Positions 1 through 8,838 of a stretch of DNA of 64,000 bases are shown piece after piece; the stretch's first letter is position 1, and every line of letters starts with the position of its first letter. A program made the position numbers and the translations under genes. The stretch comes from Blastococcus sp. MG754426. GTDB taxonomy: Bacteria > Actinomycetota > Actinomycetes > Mycobacteriales > Geodermatophilaceae. The notes below the pieces were generated by a model. The model saw only the letters and a program-made list of their open reading frames with translations. It did no database searches and was not told the DNA's origin. Location of the stretch: NCBI RefSeq assembly GCF_021699055.1, contig NZ_SSXC01000013.1, positions 1-64,000 of the forward strand, given 5' to 3'.

Positions 1-94
1 CGGGGGCGGTCCGGCGCGGGCCACGGGGCGGCCGTCGGTCAGACGTCCTCCCACCGGTCGCCTCCCCGCTCGCTCGCTCCGTCCCCCGGTGCGC

Positions 95-1141
95 TCAGGG
101 TCTCACGCTGCGTGGGCTCTCGGCGACAGCCGGCGGCTCCGCCACGCCCGGTCCGCCCGTCCGGCCCTCGACCATGCCGAGCACCGCGCGGGCCGTCGGC
201 TCCGGGGCCTCGAGCATCGCCACGTGGCCGACGCCGTCGAGGAGCAGGAGCCGGCCGTCGGGCACGGTCGCGGCCAGCCGGGGGGCGAGCGCCGGGTCGA
301 CGAGCCGGTCGCGGCCGCCCCAGACCACCAGGACGGGCATCCGCAGCCCCCGGGCGGCCCGCCAGGCGTTGGCCGGGCCGAGCCGCAGGTAGGAGGTGAT
401 CAGTCCGCGCATGCTGCGGGCCAGGGCGCGGTCGGCCCACGGCTGCTGGGCCCGCTCGTGCATCTCCCGGACCGCCTGCTCCAGCCGCTCCCGCGGCACC
501 GCGGCCGGGTCGCCGAAGCACATCCGCACCATCGACCGGACGTTCTCGTCGGGCGGGACGGCGGCCAGCCGGCGCTCGGCGAGCGCCGGGACACCGGGGA
601 CCAGCAGGAGCAGCAGCGCCCGGCTGAACGCCGGAGGCACCCGGTACACCGGCATGGCCGGGGAGACCAGCGTCAGCGTCGCCACGAGGTCCGGGCGCAG
701 GGCCGCGGCCAGCAGGCTCACCAGGCCACCGAGCGAGTTGCCGACCAGGTGCACCGGGTGACCCTGGCCCGGGCCCGGCTCGGCGACGACGTGCTCGAGG
801 ACGTCGACGACGGCGCGGACGTGGCCGCGGATGGAGTACCGGCCGCGAGCCGGGGGGCCCGACCGGCCGAACCCGGGCAGGTCGACCGCCCAGCCGTCGA
901 ACCGGACCGCGAGCAGGGCCGCGAGGTCGGTCCAGTTGGTGGAAGCGCCACCCAGGCCGTGCACGTAGAGCGCCCGCTCCCGCGGCGCGTCCGCCCCCGC
1001 GCCGTCCTCGACCGGGCCCCTCCACGGCGTGCGGCGCACGAACACCTCCCCGCCGCGCACCGGCACCCCGACCCCCGGCCACGGCGGCACGACGGAGCCC
1101 AGCACCGGCAGGGGGGTCGGGGAGAGCGCTGCCTCGGACAT
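95..1141 (-). CDS. alpha/beta-fold hydrolase
   Basis: Predicted cytoplasmic serine hydrolase of 348 residues; the substrate cannot be read from the sequence. It shows the HGLGG oxyanion loop at about residue 61, the GNSLGG nucleophile elbow (Ser136), the GGRDRLVDP acid segment and a GVGHVAMLEAPE segment carrying the catalytic His. The open frame extends further upstream, but the ATG at 1141 sits 8 bases after a TACCGT -10 box, and a longer version would overlap the divergent TetR gene, so 1141 is preferred. It is divergent from the TetR gene, which could regulate it. The last 20 residues are Pro/Ala-rich and probably disordered. Confidence 0.85.
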   Translation of the reverse strand: MSEAALSPTPLPVLGSVVPPWPGVGVPVRGGEVFVRRTPWRGPVEDGAGADAPRERALYVHGLGGASTNWTDLAALLAVRFDGWAVDLPGFGRSGPPARGRYSIRGHVRAVVDVLEHVVAEPGPGQGHPVHLVGNSLGGLVSLLAAALRPDLVATLTLVSPAMPVYRVPPAFSRALLLLLVPGVPALAERRLAAVPPDENVRSMVRMCFGDPAAVPRERLEQAVREMHERAQQPWADRALARSMRGLITSYLRLGPANAWRAARGLRMPVLVVWGGRDRLVDPALAPRLAATVPDGRLLLLDGVGHVAMLEAPEPTARAVLGMVEGRTGGPGVAEPPAVAESPRSVRP

Positions 1142-1149
1142 CACCCTCG

Positions 1150-1155
1150 ACGGTA
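1150..1155 (-). promoter_or_regulatory. -10 element, leaderless promoter of the 95-1141 hydrolase
   Basis: TACCGT on the minus strand, 8 bases before the ATG at 1141. No Shine-Dalgarno sequence lies between, so the mRNA probably begins at or next to the start codon. Confidence 0.5.
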
Positions 1156-1197
1156 ACGCTGCGTACCCATCGGTCGAGCGCGGCACGAACCCGTCGG

Positions 1198-1203
1198 TAG
1201 CAT
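1198..1203 (+). promoter_or_regulatory. -10 element of the TetR gene
   Basis: TAGCAT ends 9 bases before the ATG at 1213, giving a leaderless or very short-leader transcript. It lies back to back with the promoter of the divergent hydrolase, so a TetR operator here could act on both genes. Confidence 0.45.
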
Positions 1204-1212
1204 CCCCCTGCC

Positions 1213-1857
1213 ATGCAGCCTCCACAGCCCGCCGCGGTCAACCGGCGCACCTCCCGCCTGCCGCGCGGTGCACGCCGGCTCCAGCTGCTGCGCGCGGCCC
1301 AGGACGTCTTCGTCGCGCACGGTTTCCACGCCGCGGCGATGGACGACATCGCCGTCCGCGCCGGGGTGAGCAAGCCGGTGCTTTACCAGCACTTCCCCGG
1401 CAAGCGCGAGCTCTACCTGGCGCTCCTGGAGGAGCACGTCACCGAGCTGGCCCGCCGGGTGGCAGAGGCCATGGGCGGCACCGCCGACAACCGGGCCCGG
1501 GTCGACGCCGCCGTCGGCGCCTACTTCGACTTCATCGACGCCGACGGCGAGGCTTTCCGGCTGGTGTTCGAGTCCGACCTGCGCAACGACGACGACGTGC
1601 GCGCCATCGTCGACCGCGGTACCGCGCTGTGCGTCGAAGCCATCGCCGGTGTCATCGCGGCCGACACCGGTGCGGACCCCGAGCGCGCCCTCCTGCTGGC
1701 CTCGGGCCTGTCCGGGCTGGCCGAGAGCAGCGCCCGCTGGTGGCTGCCGCGGAAGGGCACGGTGACCCGCGACGAGGCGGTCTCGCTCATGTCCGCGCTG
1801 GCCTGGCGCGGCATCTCCGGGTTCCCGCGCGTGGACGGCGACCAGCCCGCTCCCTGA
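1213..1857 (+). CDS. TetR family transcriptional regulator
   Basis: One-component repressor of 214 residues. The N-terminal TetR helix-turn-helix is clear at about residues 22-68 (AAQDVFVAHGF, then MDDIAVRAGVSKPVLYQHF, then the KRELYLALLEEH helix). The rest is a variable ligand-binding domain. It lies just before the DUF3107 gene, as Rv3208 lies before Rv3208A in M. tuberculosis, so orthology is likely. The ligand is unknown; probable targets are its own promoter and the divergent hydrolase. Start at the ATG 1213, directly after a -10-like box. Confidence 0.9.
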   Translation: MQPPQPAAVNRRTSRLPRGARRLQLLRAAQDVFVAHGFHAAAMDDIAVRAGVSKPVLYQHFPGKRELYLALLEEHVTELARRVAEAMGGTADNRARVDAAVGAYFDFIDADGEAFRLVFESDLRNDDDVRAIVDRGTALCVEAIAGVIAADTGADPERALLLASGLSGLAESSARWWLPRKGTVTRDEAVSLMSALAWRGISGFPRVDGDQPAP

Positions 1858-1956
1858 GGAGCTGCGTTCGCTGACGGCGCACCCGCTCGCCGGGTGCCGG
1901 CGGGGCGGTCTGCACTAGCGTTGGGGCCAGTCGCGCAACGAGGAGGCATCGCCCAC

Positions 1957-2193
1957 GTGGAAGTCAAGATCGGCGTCCAGCACTCGCCCAAGGAGCTGGT
2001 CATCGACAGCCCCAGGACCCCCGACGAGATCGCGGCCGAGGTGGCCAAGGCCATGTCGGGCTCGACCAAGGACGGCCTGCTCACCCTGGTCGACGAGCGG
2101 GGCCGCCAGGTCCTCGTCCCCGTCGACCGCATCGCCTACGTGGAGATCGCGCAGGCCGACCAGCGCCGCGTCGGGTTCATCGCCGGCGCCTGA
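1957..2193 (+). CDS. DUF3107 family small protein (TB9.4-like)
   Basis: Small conserved actinobacterial protein of 78 residues and unknown function. The sequence starts EVKIGVQHSPKELVI and ends with a conserved VPVDRIAYVEI segment, matching the DUF3107 family (Rv3208A/TB9.4 in M. tuberculosis). The GTG at 1957 is chosen because AGGAGG at 1941-1946 lies 10 bases upstream and family members begin at this point. The order TetR, DUF3107, ferritin-like, DEAD helicase is the same as in mycobacteria. A strong hairpin follows the gene. Confidence 0.9.
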   Translation: MEVKIGVQHSPKELVIDSPRTPDEIAAEVAKAMSGSTKDGLLTLVDERGRQVLVPVDRIAYVEIAQADQRRVGFIAGA

Positions 2194-2206
2194 CCCAGGC
2201 CGCCCG

Positions 2207-2241
2207 GACGGGGCGTCACCGCACCGCGGTGGCGCCCCGTC
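2207..2241 (+). terminator. hairpin terminator after the DUF3107 gene
   Basis: Arms 2207-2222 and 2226-2241 pair over 16 positions with one G-T wobble around a 3-base loop, 13 bases after the stop codon. There is no T-run, as is usual for GC-rich actinobacteria. Confidence 0.7.
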
Positions 2242-2306
2242 GTCGTGCTCGGGGTCGCGACCGGTGCCCCCGCGGGGCCAGGGCCTCCCCACGGAGCGCC
2301 TCGGTG

Positions 2307-2957
2307 TCAGGGGTTGAGCCCGAGCGCCTTCATCCGCGCCGTGTGCGCCTGGGTGATGCGCTCGATGAGCCGGCCGACGCCCGAGAGGTCGCCGGTGCCG
2401 GAGATGATGAGCTCGGCGAGCGGGTCGTGCTCGGCGATGACGGCCTGCGACCGGGTCATCGCCTCGCCCACGAGCCGCCGCCCCCACAGCGCCAGCCGGC
2501 CGGCGACCGACCGGTCGGCGGCGATCGCGGCGCGCACCTCGCGGACGGCGAAGTCCGCGTACCCCGTGTCGGCGAGCACGTCGAGCACCAGCCCGCGGTC
2601 GGGTTCGGGCAGGAAGCCGGCGATCTCGCGGTAGAAGTCGGCGGCCAGGCCGTCGCCCACGTAGGCCTTCACCAGCCCCTCCAGCCAGGTGCTGGGGCGG
2701 GTGCTCTCGTGGAAGGTGTCGAGCGCGGAGACGAACGGCTCCATCGCCGCCGACGGGTCCACCCCCAGCTCCTCCAGCCGGGCGGTGAGCCGGAAGTGGT
2801 GCCCGATCTCGGCCGCGGCCATCCGGGCGAGCGCGGCCCGGCCGGTGAGCGAGGGCGCCATGCGGGCGTCCTCGGCCAGCCGGTCGAAGGCGGTCAGCTC
2901 GGCGTAGGCGAGCACCCCGAGCAGGTCGGCGACCGCCGTGTTCTCGACCGGTGGCAC
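2307..2957 (-). CDS. ferritin-like / MiaE-like diiron-fold protein
   Basis: Protein of 216 residues that matches the ferritin-like protein encoded next to DUF3107 and RhlE in actinobacteria (Rv3210c position). An EIGHHF segment with preceding acidic helices fits one metal-ligand helix of a four-helix bundle related to tRNA hydroxylase MiaE; further Glu/His ligands are plausible but I cannot confirm a full diiron site. Start ATG 2957 has GGAGA upstream. It is convergent with DUF3107 and divergent from the helicase. Function unproven. Confidence 0.8.
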   Translation of the reverse strand: MPPVENTAVADLLGVLAYAELTAFDRLAEDARMAPSLTGRAALARMAAAEIGHHFRLTARLEELGVDPSAAMEPFVSALDTFHESTRPSTWLEGLVKAYVGDGLAADFYREIAGFLPEPDRGLVLDVLADTGYADFAVREVRAAIAADRSVAGRLALWGRRLVGEAMTRSQAVIAEHDPLAELIISGTGDLSGVGRLIERITQAHTARMKALGLNP

Positions 2958-3058
2958 GGCATCTCCTGGGCTCGGCGACGGGGGTGCCGGCCGCCCCCGA
3001 CGAGTGATGCACCCGACAGCGGGGAGCGCGGCGCCGAGAGGCTAACCGGTGCTCGCGC

Positions 3059-3064
3059 TAGCAT
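3059..3064 (+). promoter_or_regulatory. possible -10 of the DEAD-box helicase; long leader in gap 2958-3276
   Basis: TAGCAT is the best -10 candidate in this 319-base gap. It would give a leader of about 205 bases before the CTG start at 3277. The leader holds a CCCGGG-6-CCCGGG hairpin near 3136. Long structured leaders are known for autoregulated cold-shock helicase genes; here that is inference. I see no gene in the gap. Confidence 0.35.
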
Positions 3065-3276
3065 GGGAATCGGCGAGCCTCCGGGCACGCTCGTACATCT
3101 GCGCGCTGACGACCGCTGGACGACGCCCCCCGGGCTGTCTCCCGGGCCGTGGCGAGGTCCGGTTCTGCTGGCCGCGTCGGCGCTGGAACCGATCCCGCGA
3201 CACCAGACCCGGGACGGGCGCGAGGCGGCGACACCGCTGCCGCAGCCGGTCCCCCAGCAGACCAGAGGCGAGACCA

Positions 3277-4941
3277 CTGACCTCCACCGACCAGAACCCC
3301 ACCACCGCACCCGAGCTGGAGCACGCCGAGACCGGCGCGCCCGCCCCCGAGGAGCTCGAGCAGGCCGTCGAGGAGCTCGGCGGCGCCCCCGTCGCCGCCG
3401 ACAGCCCGCTGTTCAGCGACTTCGACGTGCACCCCGACATCGTGGCCGCGCTGGCCGACGCCGGGATCACCCGCACCTTCGCCATCCAGGAGCTCACGCT
3501 GCCCCTGGCGCTGGCCGGCAACGACCTCATCGGCCAGGCCCGCACGGGAACCGGCAAGACCCTCGGCTTCGGCGTCCCGCTGCTGACCCGCGTGACCCCG
3601 CCCGCCGAGGGCGCCGACGGTGTCCCGCAGGCGCTGGTCGTCGTCCCCACCCGCGAGCTCTGCGTGCAGGTCGCCCGCGACCTGGGCACCGCCGGCAGCA
3701 AGCGCGGCATCCGCGTGCAGGCGATCTACGGCGGCCGCGCCTTCGAGCCGCAGATCGAGTCGCTGCGCAACGGCGTCGAGGTCGTCGTCGGGACGCCGGG
3801 GCGGCTGCTCGACCTCGCCCAGCGCGGCGACCTGATCCTGGGCAAGGTGCGGGTCCTCGTCCTCGACGAGGCCGACGAGATGCTCGACCTGGGCTTCCTG
3901 CCCGACATCGAGCGGATCCTCGCGATGGTCCCCGAGAAGCGGCAGACCATGCTGTTCTCGGCGACGATGCCGGGCCCGATCGTCACCCTCTCCCGGTCGT
4001 TCATGACCCAGCCCACGCACATCCGGGCGCACGGCAACGACGAGGGCTCGACGGTCCCGCAGACCACGCAGTTCATCTACCGGGCGCACAACCTGGACAA
4101 GCCCGAGCTGCTCTCCCGGGTGCTGCAGGCCCGCGACCGCGGCCTGGCCATGGTGTTCTGCCGCACCAAGCGCACCGCGCAGAAGGTCGCAGACGAGCTG
4201 GTCGACCGCGGGTTCGCCGCTGCCGCCGTGCACGGCGACCTGGGCCAGGGCGCCCGCGAGCAGGCGCTGCGGGCCTTCCGCAGCGGGAAGGTCGACGTCC
4301 TGGTCGCCACCGACGTCGCCGCCCGAGGCATCGACGTCACCGGCGTCAGCCACGTCGTGAACTACCAGTGCCCCGAGGACGAGAAGACCTACGTGCACCG
4401 CATCGGCCGGACCGGCCGCGCCGGCAGCACCGGTGTCGCGGTCACCCTGGTCGACTGGGACGACATCCCCCGCTGGCAGCTGATCGACAAGGCGCTCGAC
4501 CTGGGCTTCACCGACCCGCCGGAGACCTACTCCACCTCGCCGTGGGTCTACACCGACCTGGACGTCCCCGAGGGCGCCAAGGGCCGGCTGCCCCGCTCCC
4601 AGCGCACCCGTGAGGGCCTGGAGGCCGAGACGCTCGAGGACCTCGGCGAGACCGGCAAGCGCAACCGCCCCGCCGGGGGTGGCTCGCGTCCCGCCGACGA
4701 CGACCGCCCGGCCGACGGCGGCAAGAGCCGGCCGCGGCGCCGCACCCGGCGCAGCGGGGGCGGGAGCGCCGACGACGCCACCGGTGACGCCGCCCAGCCG
4801 GACGCGCCCGCCGCGACCGACGCCCCCGCCGCCGAGGGCGGGAGCGCCAAGCCGCGCCGCCGGCGCCGCCGGCGCGGCGGTGCCGGGCGCGGCGGAGCGG
4901 CCGCCGAGGGCGCGGCGACGGGCGCCGACCCCGCGAGCTGA
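3277..4941 (+). CDS. rhlE: DEAD-box ATP-dependent RNA helicase, RhlE type
   Basis: RNA helicase of 554 residues. All core motifs are present in order: upstream Phe and Q motif (FAIQ), motif I ARTGTGKT, Ia PTREL, Ib TPGRL, II DEAD, III SAT, the ARGID motif V and HRIGRTGR motif VI. The last 130 residues are basic and Pro/Gly/Ala-rich, typical of an RNA-binding tail. The start is unusual: no ATG, GTG or TTG suits the N-terminus, but CTG at 3277 has AGAGG at 3264-3268 with an 8-base spacer. A GTG at 3427 would cut into the Q-motif region. The neighbourhood matches Rv3211. Probably acts in mRNA decay or ribosome assembly. Confidence 0.9.
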   Translation: MTSTDQNPTTAPELEHAETGAPAPEELEQAVEELGGAPVAADSPLFSDFDVHPDIVAALADAGITRTFAIQELTLPLALAGNDLIGQARTGTGKTLGFGVPLLTRVTPPAEGADGVPQALVVVPTRELCVQVARDLGTAGSKRGIRVQAIYGGRAFEPQIESLRNGVEVVVGTPGRLLDLAQRGDLILGKVRVLVLDEADEMLDLGFLPDIERILAMVPEKRQTMLFSATMPGPIVTLSRSFMTQPTHIRAHGNDEGSTVPQTTQFIYRAHNLDKPELLSRVLQARDRGLAMVFCRTKRTAQKVADELVDRGFAAAAVHGDLGQGAREQALRAFRSGKVDVLVATDVAARGIDVTGVSHVVNYQCPEDEKTYVHRIGRTGRAGSTGVAVTLVDWDDIPRWQLIDKALDLGFTDPPETYSTSPWVYTDLDVPEGAKGRLPRSQRTREGLEAETLEDLGETGKRNRPAGGGSRPADDDRPADGGKSRPRRRTRRSGGGSADDATGDAAQPDAPAATDAPAAEGGSAKPRRRRRRRGGAGRGGAAAEGAATGADPAS

Positions 4942-4952
4942 CCCACCCCGCG

Positions 4953-6086
4953 ATGGCACGGCTGGAGTCCCCGCCGCTGCGGGTGTGGGTCTGGGCGGCG
5001 GCCACGCTGGCGCTGGTCGCCGTCGCCGTCCTGCTGTGGCGGGGTTCCGACGCCGCCGCCACCTCCAGCACCACCGCTGCGCCGGCCGACGTCCCCCCGG
5101 GGCCGCCGGCCGGCGCCGTCTCCGAGGCGTGGACCACCGAGGCCGACCCGCTCCACGGCGGCGTCGTCGCCGAGGGCCGGGTGCTGGTCGGCTCCCCGCA
5201 GGGTGTCCGGGGCCTGGACCCGCTGAGCGGCGAGGAGGCCTGGCACTACACCCGCGAGAACGCGGTGCTGTGCGGGGCCACGGTGACCGACGGCGTCGTG
5301 GTCGCCGTGTTCCGCACCGCGGACCGCTGCGACGAGGCGGTCGCCCTCGACGCCGGCACGGGGGTGCGCGCCTGGACGCGCAACGTGAACTTCCGCCCCG
5401 GGGTGACCCTCGGCTCCACCGACCGGATCGTGCTCGCCGCCACCCCGACGGGCATCGTCACCCTGGACCCGGCCGGCGGCGGCATCCGCTGGCGGTACGT
5501 CCCCCCGGACGGCTGCGAGCTGCTGCAGTCGGCCGCCGGCGACGCGGGCGTGGCGGTGCTGCAGCGGTGCGCCGGCTCCACCGACCCCCAGCTGCGGCTG
5601 GTGGACGGTTTCGACGGCGACCTGCACTGGGCCCGTGACCTGCCGGCGGGGGGAGGCACCCCCGAGCTGGTGGGAGCGGACCTGCCGGTCGTCGTCCGGG
5701 TGGACGACGAGGTGCAGCTGCTGTCCGCCGCCGACGGCTCGCTGCTCACCACCCTGCCCGCCGAGCCCGGCGCGGCGGTCCGGCAGGTGGCCACGGACCC
5801 CGCCCTGCTGGTCCTCGCCGCGGGCACGCTGACGGCGGTGGAGCCGGGGTCCGCGCGCCCGCTGTGGTCCACCCCGGCCACCGGCCTGCCCGCGGGTCCG
5901 GACACCGCGGACGGCACGCCGGCGCTCCCCGTCCCCACCTCCGACGGGCTCCTCCACCTCGACCCCGCGACCGGAGCGGAGTCCGGCCGGACCGCTGCGC
6001 CCGCGCTGCCCGACGGCGCGGTGGCCGCCGTCGCCGGCCCCGCGGTGGTGCTCGCGCTGCCCGGCGAGGTCCGCGCCTACCGCTGA
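4953..6086 (+). CDS. membrane-anchored PQQ-like beta-propeller protein (Rv3212-like)
   Basis: Protein of 377 residues with one N-terminal membrane helix at about residues 8-27, followed by a Thr/Ala/Pro linker and an extracellular beta-propeller. Repeated blades can be seen in phrases such as LVGSPQGVRGLDPLSGEEAW, IVTLDPAGGGIRWRY and LLHLDPATGAESG. No catalytic motif is visible, so a binding or scaffold role is more likely than an enzyme. It follows the helicase by 11 bases, as Rv3212 follows Rv3211, and is probably co-transcribed. Confidence 0.8.
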   Translation: MARLESPPLRVWVWAAATLALVAVAVLLWRGSDAAATSSTTAAPADVPPGPPAGAVSEAWTTEADPLHGGVVAEGRVLVGSPQGVRGLDPLSGEEAWHYTRENAVLCGATVTDGVVVAVFRTADRCDEAVALDAGTGVRAWTRNVNFRPGVTLGSTDRIVLAATPTGIVTLDPAGGGIRWRYVPPDGCELLQSAAGDAGVAVLQRCAGSTDPQLRLVDGFDGDLHWARDLPAGGGTPELVGADLPVVVRVDDEVQLLSAADGSLLTTLPAEPGAAVRQVATDPALLVLAAGTLTAVEPGSARPLWSTPATGLPAGPDTADGTPALPVPTSDGLLHLDPATGAESGRTAAPALPDGAVAAVAGPAVVLALPGEVRAYR

Positions 6087-6133
6087 ACGCCACCGGTGCG
6101 GCACGCCCGGCGCCGTGGTAGTTCACTGGGCAC

Positions 6134-7054
6134 ATGGTCCTGCCCGGCGGCCCCGATGCCCACGCCCTGTCCATCGCCATCGCGCCCGACGACCTCCGCC
6201 AGCTGGCGCAGCACGACGCCGTCCCGCGCACCTTCGAGGGCGGGGCCGGGCCGCTGGCCGCCCTGGACACCGGCGGCAGCGCCGCGCTCGGCACGGTGCT
6301 GATGGTGGCCGGCTACACGGGTAGCAAGGAGGACTTCGCCCCGCTGCTGCGCCCGCTGGCCGCCGCCGGCTACCGCGTGGTGGTGCTGGACCAGCGCGGG
6401 CAGTACGAGTCCCCCGGCCCGGACGACCCGGCGCAGTACTCGGTCGAGGTCCTGGGCGACGACGTGCGCGCGGTGGCACGCGTCCTGCGCGAGGAGGCCA
6501 CCGGGCCGCTGCACCTGCTGGGGCACAGCTTCGGCGGGCTGGTGACCCGGGCCGCCGTCATCGCCGAGCCGGCGCTGTTCACCACGTTCACGCTGCTGGG
6601 CTCGGGCCCCTCGCGGCTCACCGGCCGCCGGGCCGAGCTGCTCGACCACCTCGGCCCGCTGCTGGACGCCGGCGGGGTACCGCTCGTGCACGAGACCCTC
6701 GAGCAGGTGGCGATGACCGACCCGAAGGCGCAGGCCGTGCCGGCGCCGACCCGGGCGTTCTACTCCCGGCGCTTCCTCCGCAACTCCGCCGCCGGGCTCC
6801 GCGGCATGGCCGACGCGATGCTGGCCGAGCCGGACCGGGTGGAGGAGCTCCGGGCCACGGGGGTGCCGGTCCTGGTCGCGCACGGCGAGGCCGACGACGC
6901 CTGGCTGCCGCACGTGCAGGCCGACATGGCGCGGCGGCTGGGCGCCCGGCACGAGGTCATCGACTTCGCCATCCACTCCCCCGCCGTCGAGAACCCGCCG
7001 CGCACCATCGAGGTGCTGTGCGACTTCTGGTCCGGCGCCGGGGAGCGGTCGTGA
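6134..7054 (+). CDS. alpha/beta hydrolase (lipase/esterase-like)
   Basis: Predicted serine hydrolase of 306 residues. GHSFGG holds the nucleophile Ser132, an HGEADDAW segment carries the acid, and a late IDFAIHSPAVE segment supplies a candidate His. It resembles the LipV-type proteins of mycobacteria in size and motifs, but substrate assignment is open. Its stop overlaps the GTG of the next gene (GTGA at 7051-7054), so the two are translationally coupled. Confidence 0.8.
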   Translation: MVLPGGPDAHALSIAIAPDDLRQLAQHDAVPRTFEGGAGPLAALDTGGSAALGTVLMVAGYTGSKEDFAPLLRPLAAAGYRVVVLDQRGQYESPGPDDPAQYSVEVLGDDVRAVARVLREEATGPLHLLGHSFGGLVTRAAVIAEPALFTTFTLLGSGPSRLTGRRAELLDHLGPLLDAGGVPLVHETLEQVAMTDPKAQAVPAPTRAFYSRRFLRNSAAGLRGMADAMLAEPDRVEELRATGVPVLVAHGEADDAWLPHVQADMARRLGARHEVIDFAIHSPAVENPPRTIEVLCDFWSGAGERS

Positions 7055-7914
7055 GCCGGCTGGCGCCGCTGCCCTCCCCCGCGGACTGGACCGAGGAGGA
7101 GGACCGGCTCGGCTTCTTCGGCCCGGGCAGCGTGACCTGGCGGATCCACGGTGACCCGGCCTACCACGTCGGCGCGATGGGCTCGCTGATGCTCCAGGCC
7201 CTGCACCCGGTGGCGATGGACGGCGTGGCGCGGAACTCCGCGGGTTTCAAGGACGACTGGTGGATGCGCATGACGCGCACCGGTCAGTACATGGAGACGG
7301 TCGTCTTCGGCCGGCGGACCGAGGCCCGCCGGATGGCCGCCCGCGTGCGCGGCTACCACCGGAAGCTGTCGGGCGTCGAGGAGACGACCGGCCGGGCGTA
7401 CCGGGTCGACGACCCCGACCTGCTGCTGTGGGTGCACGCCTGCGCCGTGCGGTCGATCCTGACGACGGCGCGCCGGGCCGGCGTGGCGCTGTCGGAGGCC
7501 GACGCCGACCGCTACGTGGCCGAGCAGGTGGCCTTCGCCCACCTCGTGGGGGTGCCGCTGGGGACGGTGCCCCGCTCGGTCGCCGAGCTCGACGCCTACT
7601 TCGAGGTCATCCGGCCGTCGCTGGCCGCCACCCCGGCGGCCCGGAAGGGTGTCCGGGACCTGTTCCTCCCGCCGATGCCCGGGTGGCTGCAGGTGCTCAC
7701 GCCGGCCCGGCCCGTGTGGGGTGGCCTGGCCGGGCTCTGCTTCGCGCTGCTGCCCGCCTGGGCCCGGCAGCTGTACTCGCTGCCCGGGCTGGCGCTCACC
7801 GACGCCGCGGCGACGGCGGGGGTGAAGGCGTTCCGGGCCGGGTTCCTGGCGCTCCCCGAGCGGGCGTACCGGTCACCGATCGTGCTGGCCGGTCTCGCCC
7901 GCACCGCGGGCTGA
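7051..7914 (+). CDS. oxygenase MpaB family protein (DUF2236)
   Basis: Protein of 287 residues in the DUF2236/MpaB family, whose characterised members are heme-dependent oxygenases (latex-clearing protein family) or fatty-acid processing enzymes. Family features include FGPGSVTWRIHGDPA near the N-terminus and QALHPVAMDGVARNS, whose His is a candidate heme ligand. The GTG at 7051 overlaps the stop of the hydrolase upstream. A longer reading from 7018 has no family support. The real substrate is unknown. Confidence 0.8.
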   Translation: MSRLAPLPSPADWTEEEDRLGFFGPGSVTWRIHGDPAYHVGAMGSLMLQALHPVAMDGVARNSAGFKDDWWMRMTRTGQYMETVVFGRRTEARRMAARVRGYHRKLSGVEETTGRAYRVDDPDLLLWVHACAVRSILTTARRAGVALSEADADRYVAEQVAFAHLVGVPLGTVPRSVAELDAYFEVIRPSLAATPAARKGVRDLFLPPMPGWLQVLTPARPVWGGLAGLCFALLPAWARQLYSLPGLALTDAAATAGVKAFRAGFLALPERAYRSPIVLAGLARTAG

Positions 7915-7940
7915 GGGGCCGGCAGCAGCGGGACTCCGGG

Positions 7941-8801
7941 TCACGCCCCGTCGTCCTCGGGGAGGAAGCTCCACGGCTCGCGGGCGGGACCGGCGGCCTG
8001 GCCGGCGGGGCAGCTCGACCGGAAGTCGCACCAGCCGCACTGCCGCCCCGGCACGGCCGGGAAGGCGGCGTCGGGGTCCGCGCCCGCGGCCACCGCCTCG
8101 CTCGCCGCCTGGATGTCGATCGCGACGTCCTCGGCGCGCCGCACGTGGTTGGCCAGCGACCGCTCGGTGTGCTCGAAGGCGGCGACCGTGCCGGTGGGCA
8201 CGTGGTGCAGCTCCACCCGGGTGCAGGGCCGGCGCAGGGTGCGGCGGACGGCGAGGACGTAGAGCGCCAGCGCCTGCGAGCCGCGGGCCTCGTCATCGGT
8301 GCTCGGCGAGCGGCCGGTCTTGTAGTCCACGACCACCAGTTCGTCGCCGCGCTCGTCGATGCGGTCCACCCGCCCCGAGAGCGTCATCCGCTCGGTCATC
8401 GTGCTGACCGTGCGCTCCCGTGCGCGGGGCTCCTCGGTGGGGTCGACGCGGGCCAGGTAGTCGGTGAGCCAGCCGGCCGCCCGCGCCCGCCAGCGGTCGG
8501 ACTGCTCGTCGTCCCGGAAGCCGGCCGGGCTCCACGCGCCGATGAGCAGCTGCCGCGCGGCGCCGGGGGTGCGGCGCTCGACCGGCAGGTCCCACCACGC
8601 GGAGAGCACCTGGTGCAGCGCCGTCCCCACCGTGTGGTGGGCGAACCGCGGGCCGCGGGGCGGGGTGGGCCGGTCGACGTTGGCGAACCGGTAGCGCCGG
8701 GGGCAGTCGGAGAAGTCGCCGAGCGACTTCGGGGAGGCGCGCAGCAGCCGGCGCGGCATGCCGGGCAGGACCGCCTGCCCGCCATCGGTGGGGTTGCGCA
8801 T
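7941..8801 (-). CDS. RecB-like PD-(D/E)XK exonuclease with Fe-S cluster cysteines
   Basis: Nuclease-domain protein of 286 residues. The PD-(D/E)XK core appears as GRVDRIDERG and VVVDYKTGRS. One Cys in FSDCPRRYRF near the N-terminus plus three in CGWCDFRSSC near the C-terminus match the four-Cys 4Fe-4S arrangement of AddB/Cas4-type RecB domains. It has no helicase domain and no Cas genes lie near, so it is a stand-alone RecB-family nuclease, probably for DNA repair. Start ATG 8801 is preferred over GTG 8810 because TACCGT lies 7 bases before it and contains that GTG. Confidence 0.85.
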   Translation of the reverse strand: MRNPTDGGQAVLPGMPRRLLRASPKSLGDFSDCPRRYRFANVDRPTPPRGPRFAHHTVGTALHQVLSAWWDLPVERRTPGAARQLLIGAWSPAGFRDDEQSDRWRARAAGWLTDYLARVDPTEEPRARERTVSTMTERMTLSGRVDRIDERGDELVVVDYKTGRSPSTDDEARGSQALALYVLAVRRTLRRPCTRVELHHVPTGTVAAFEHTERSLANHVRRAEDVAIDIQAASEAVAAGADPDAAFPAVPGRQCGWCDFRSSCPAGQAAGPAREPWSFLPEDDGA

Positions 8802-8808
8802 GCCGGTC

Positions 8809-8814
8809 ACGGTA
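8809..8814 (-). promoter_or_regulatory. -10 element, leaderless promoter of the RecB-like nuclease
   Basis: TACCGT on the minus strand, 7 bases before the ATG at 8801, with no room for a ribosome binding site. Confidence 0.5.
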
Positions 8815-8838
8815 GCCGCGGGGGGCGACGTGCCCGCC

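Noticed and set aside
1-94. Short coding tail ending in Trp-Glu-Asp-Val on the minus strand at 39
   Set aside because: It is the end of a frame that only shadows the hydrolase; too little sequence to support a gene. I see nothing else in 1-94.
7941-8801. Cas4 and a CRISPR locus
   Set aside because: The RecB-like protein has the Fe-S cysteines, but no other Cas genes and no repeat-spacer array are present.
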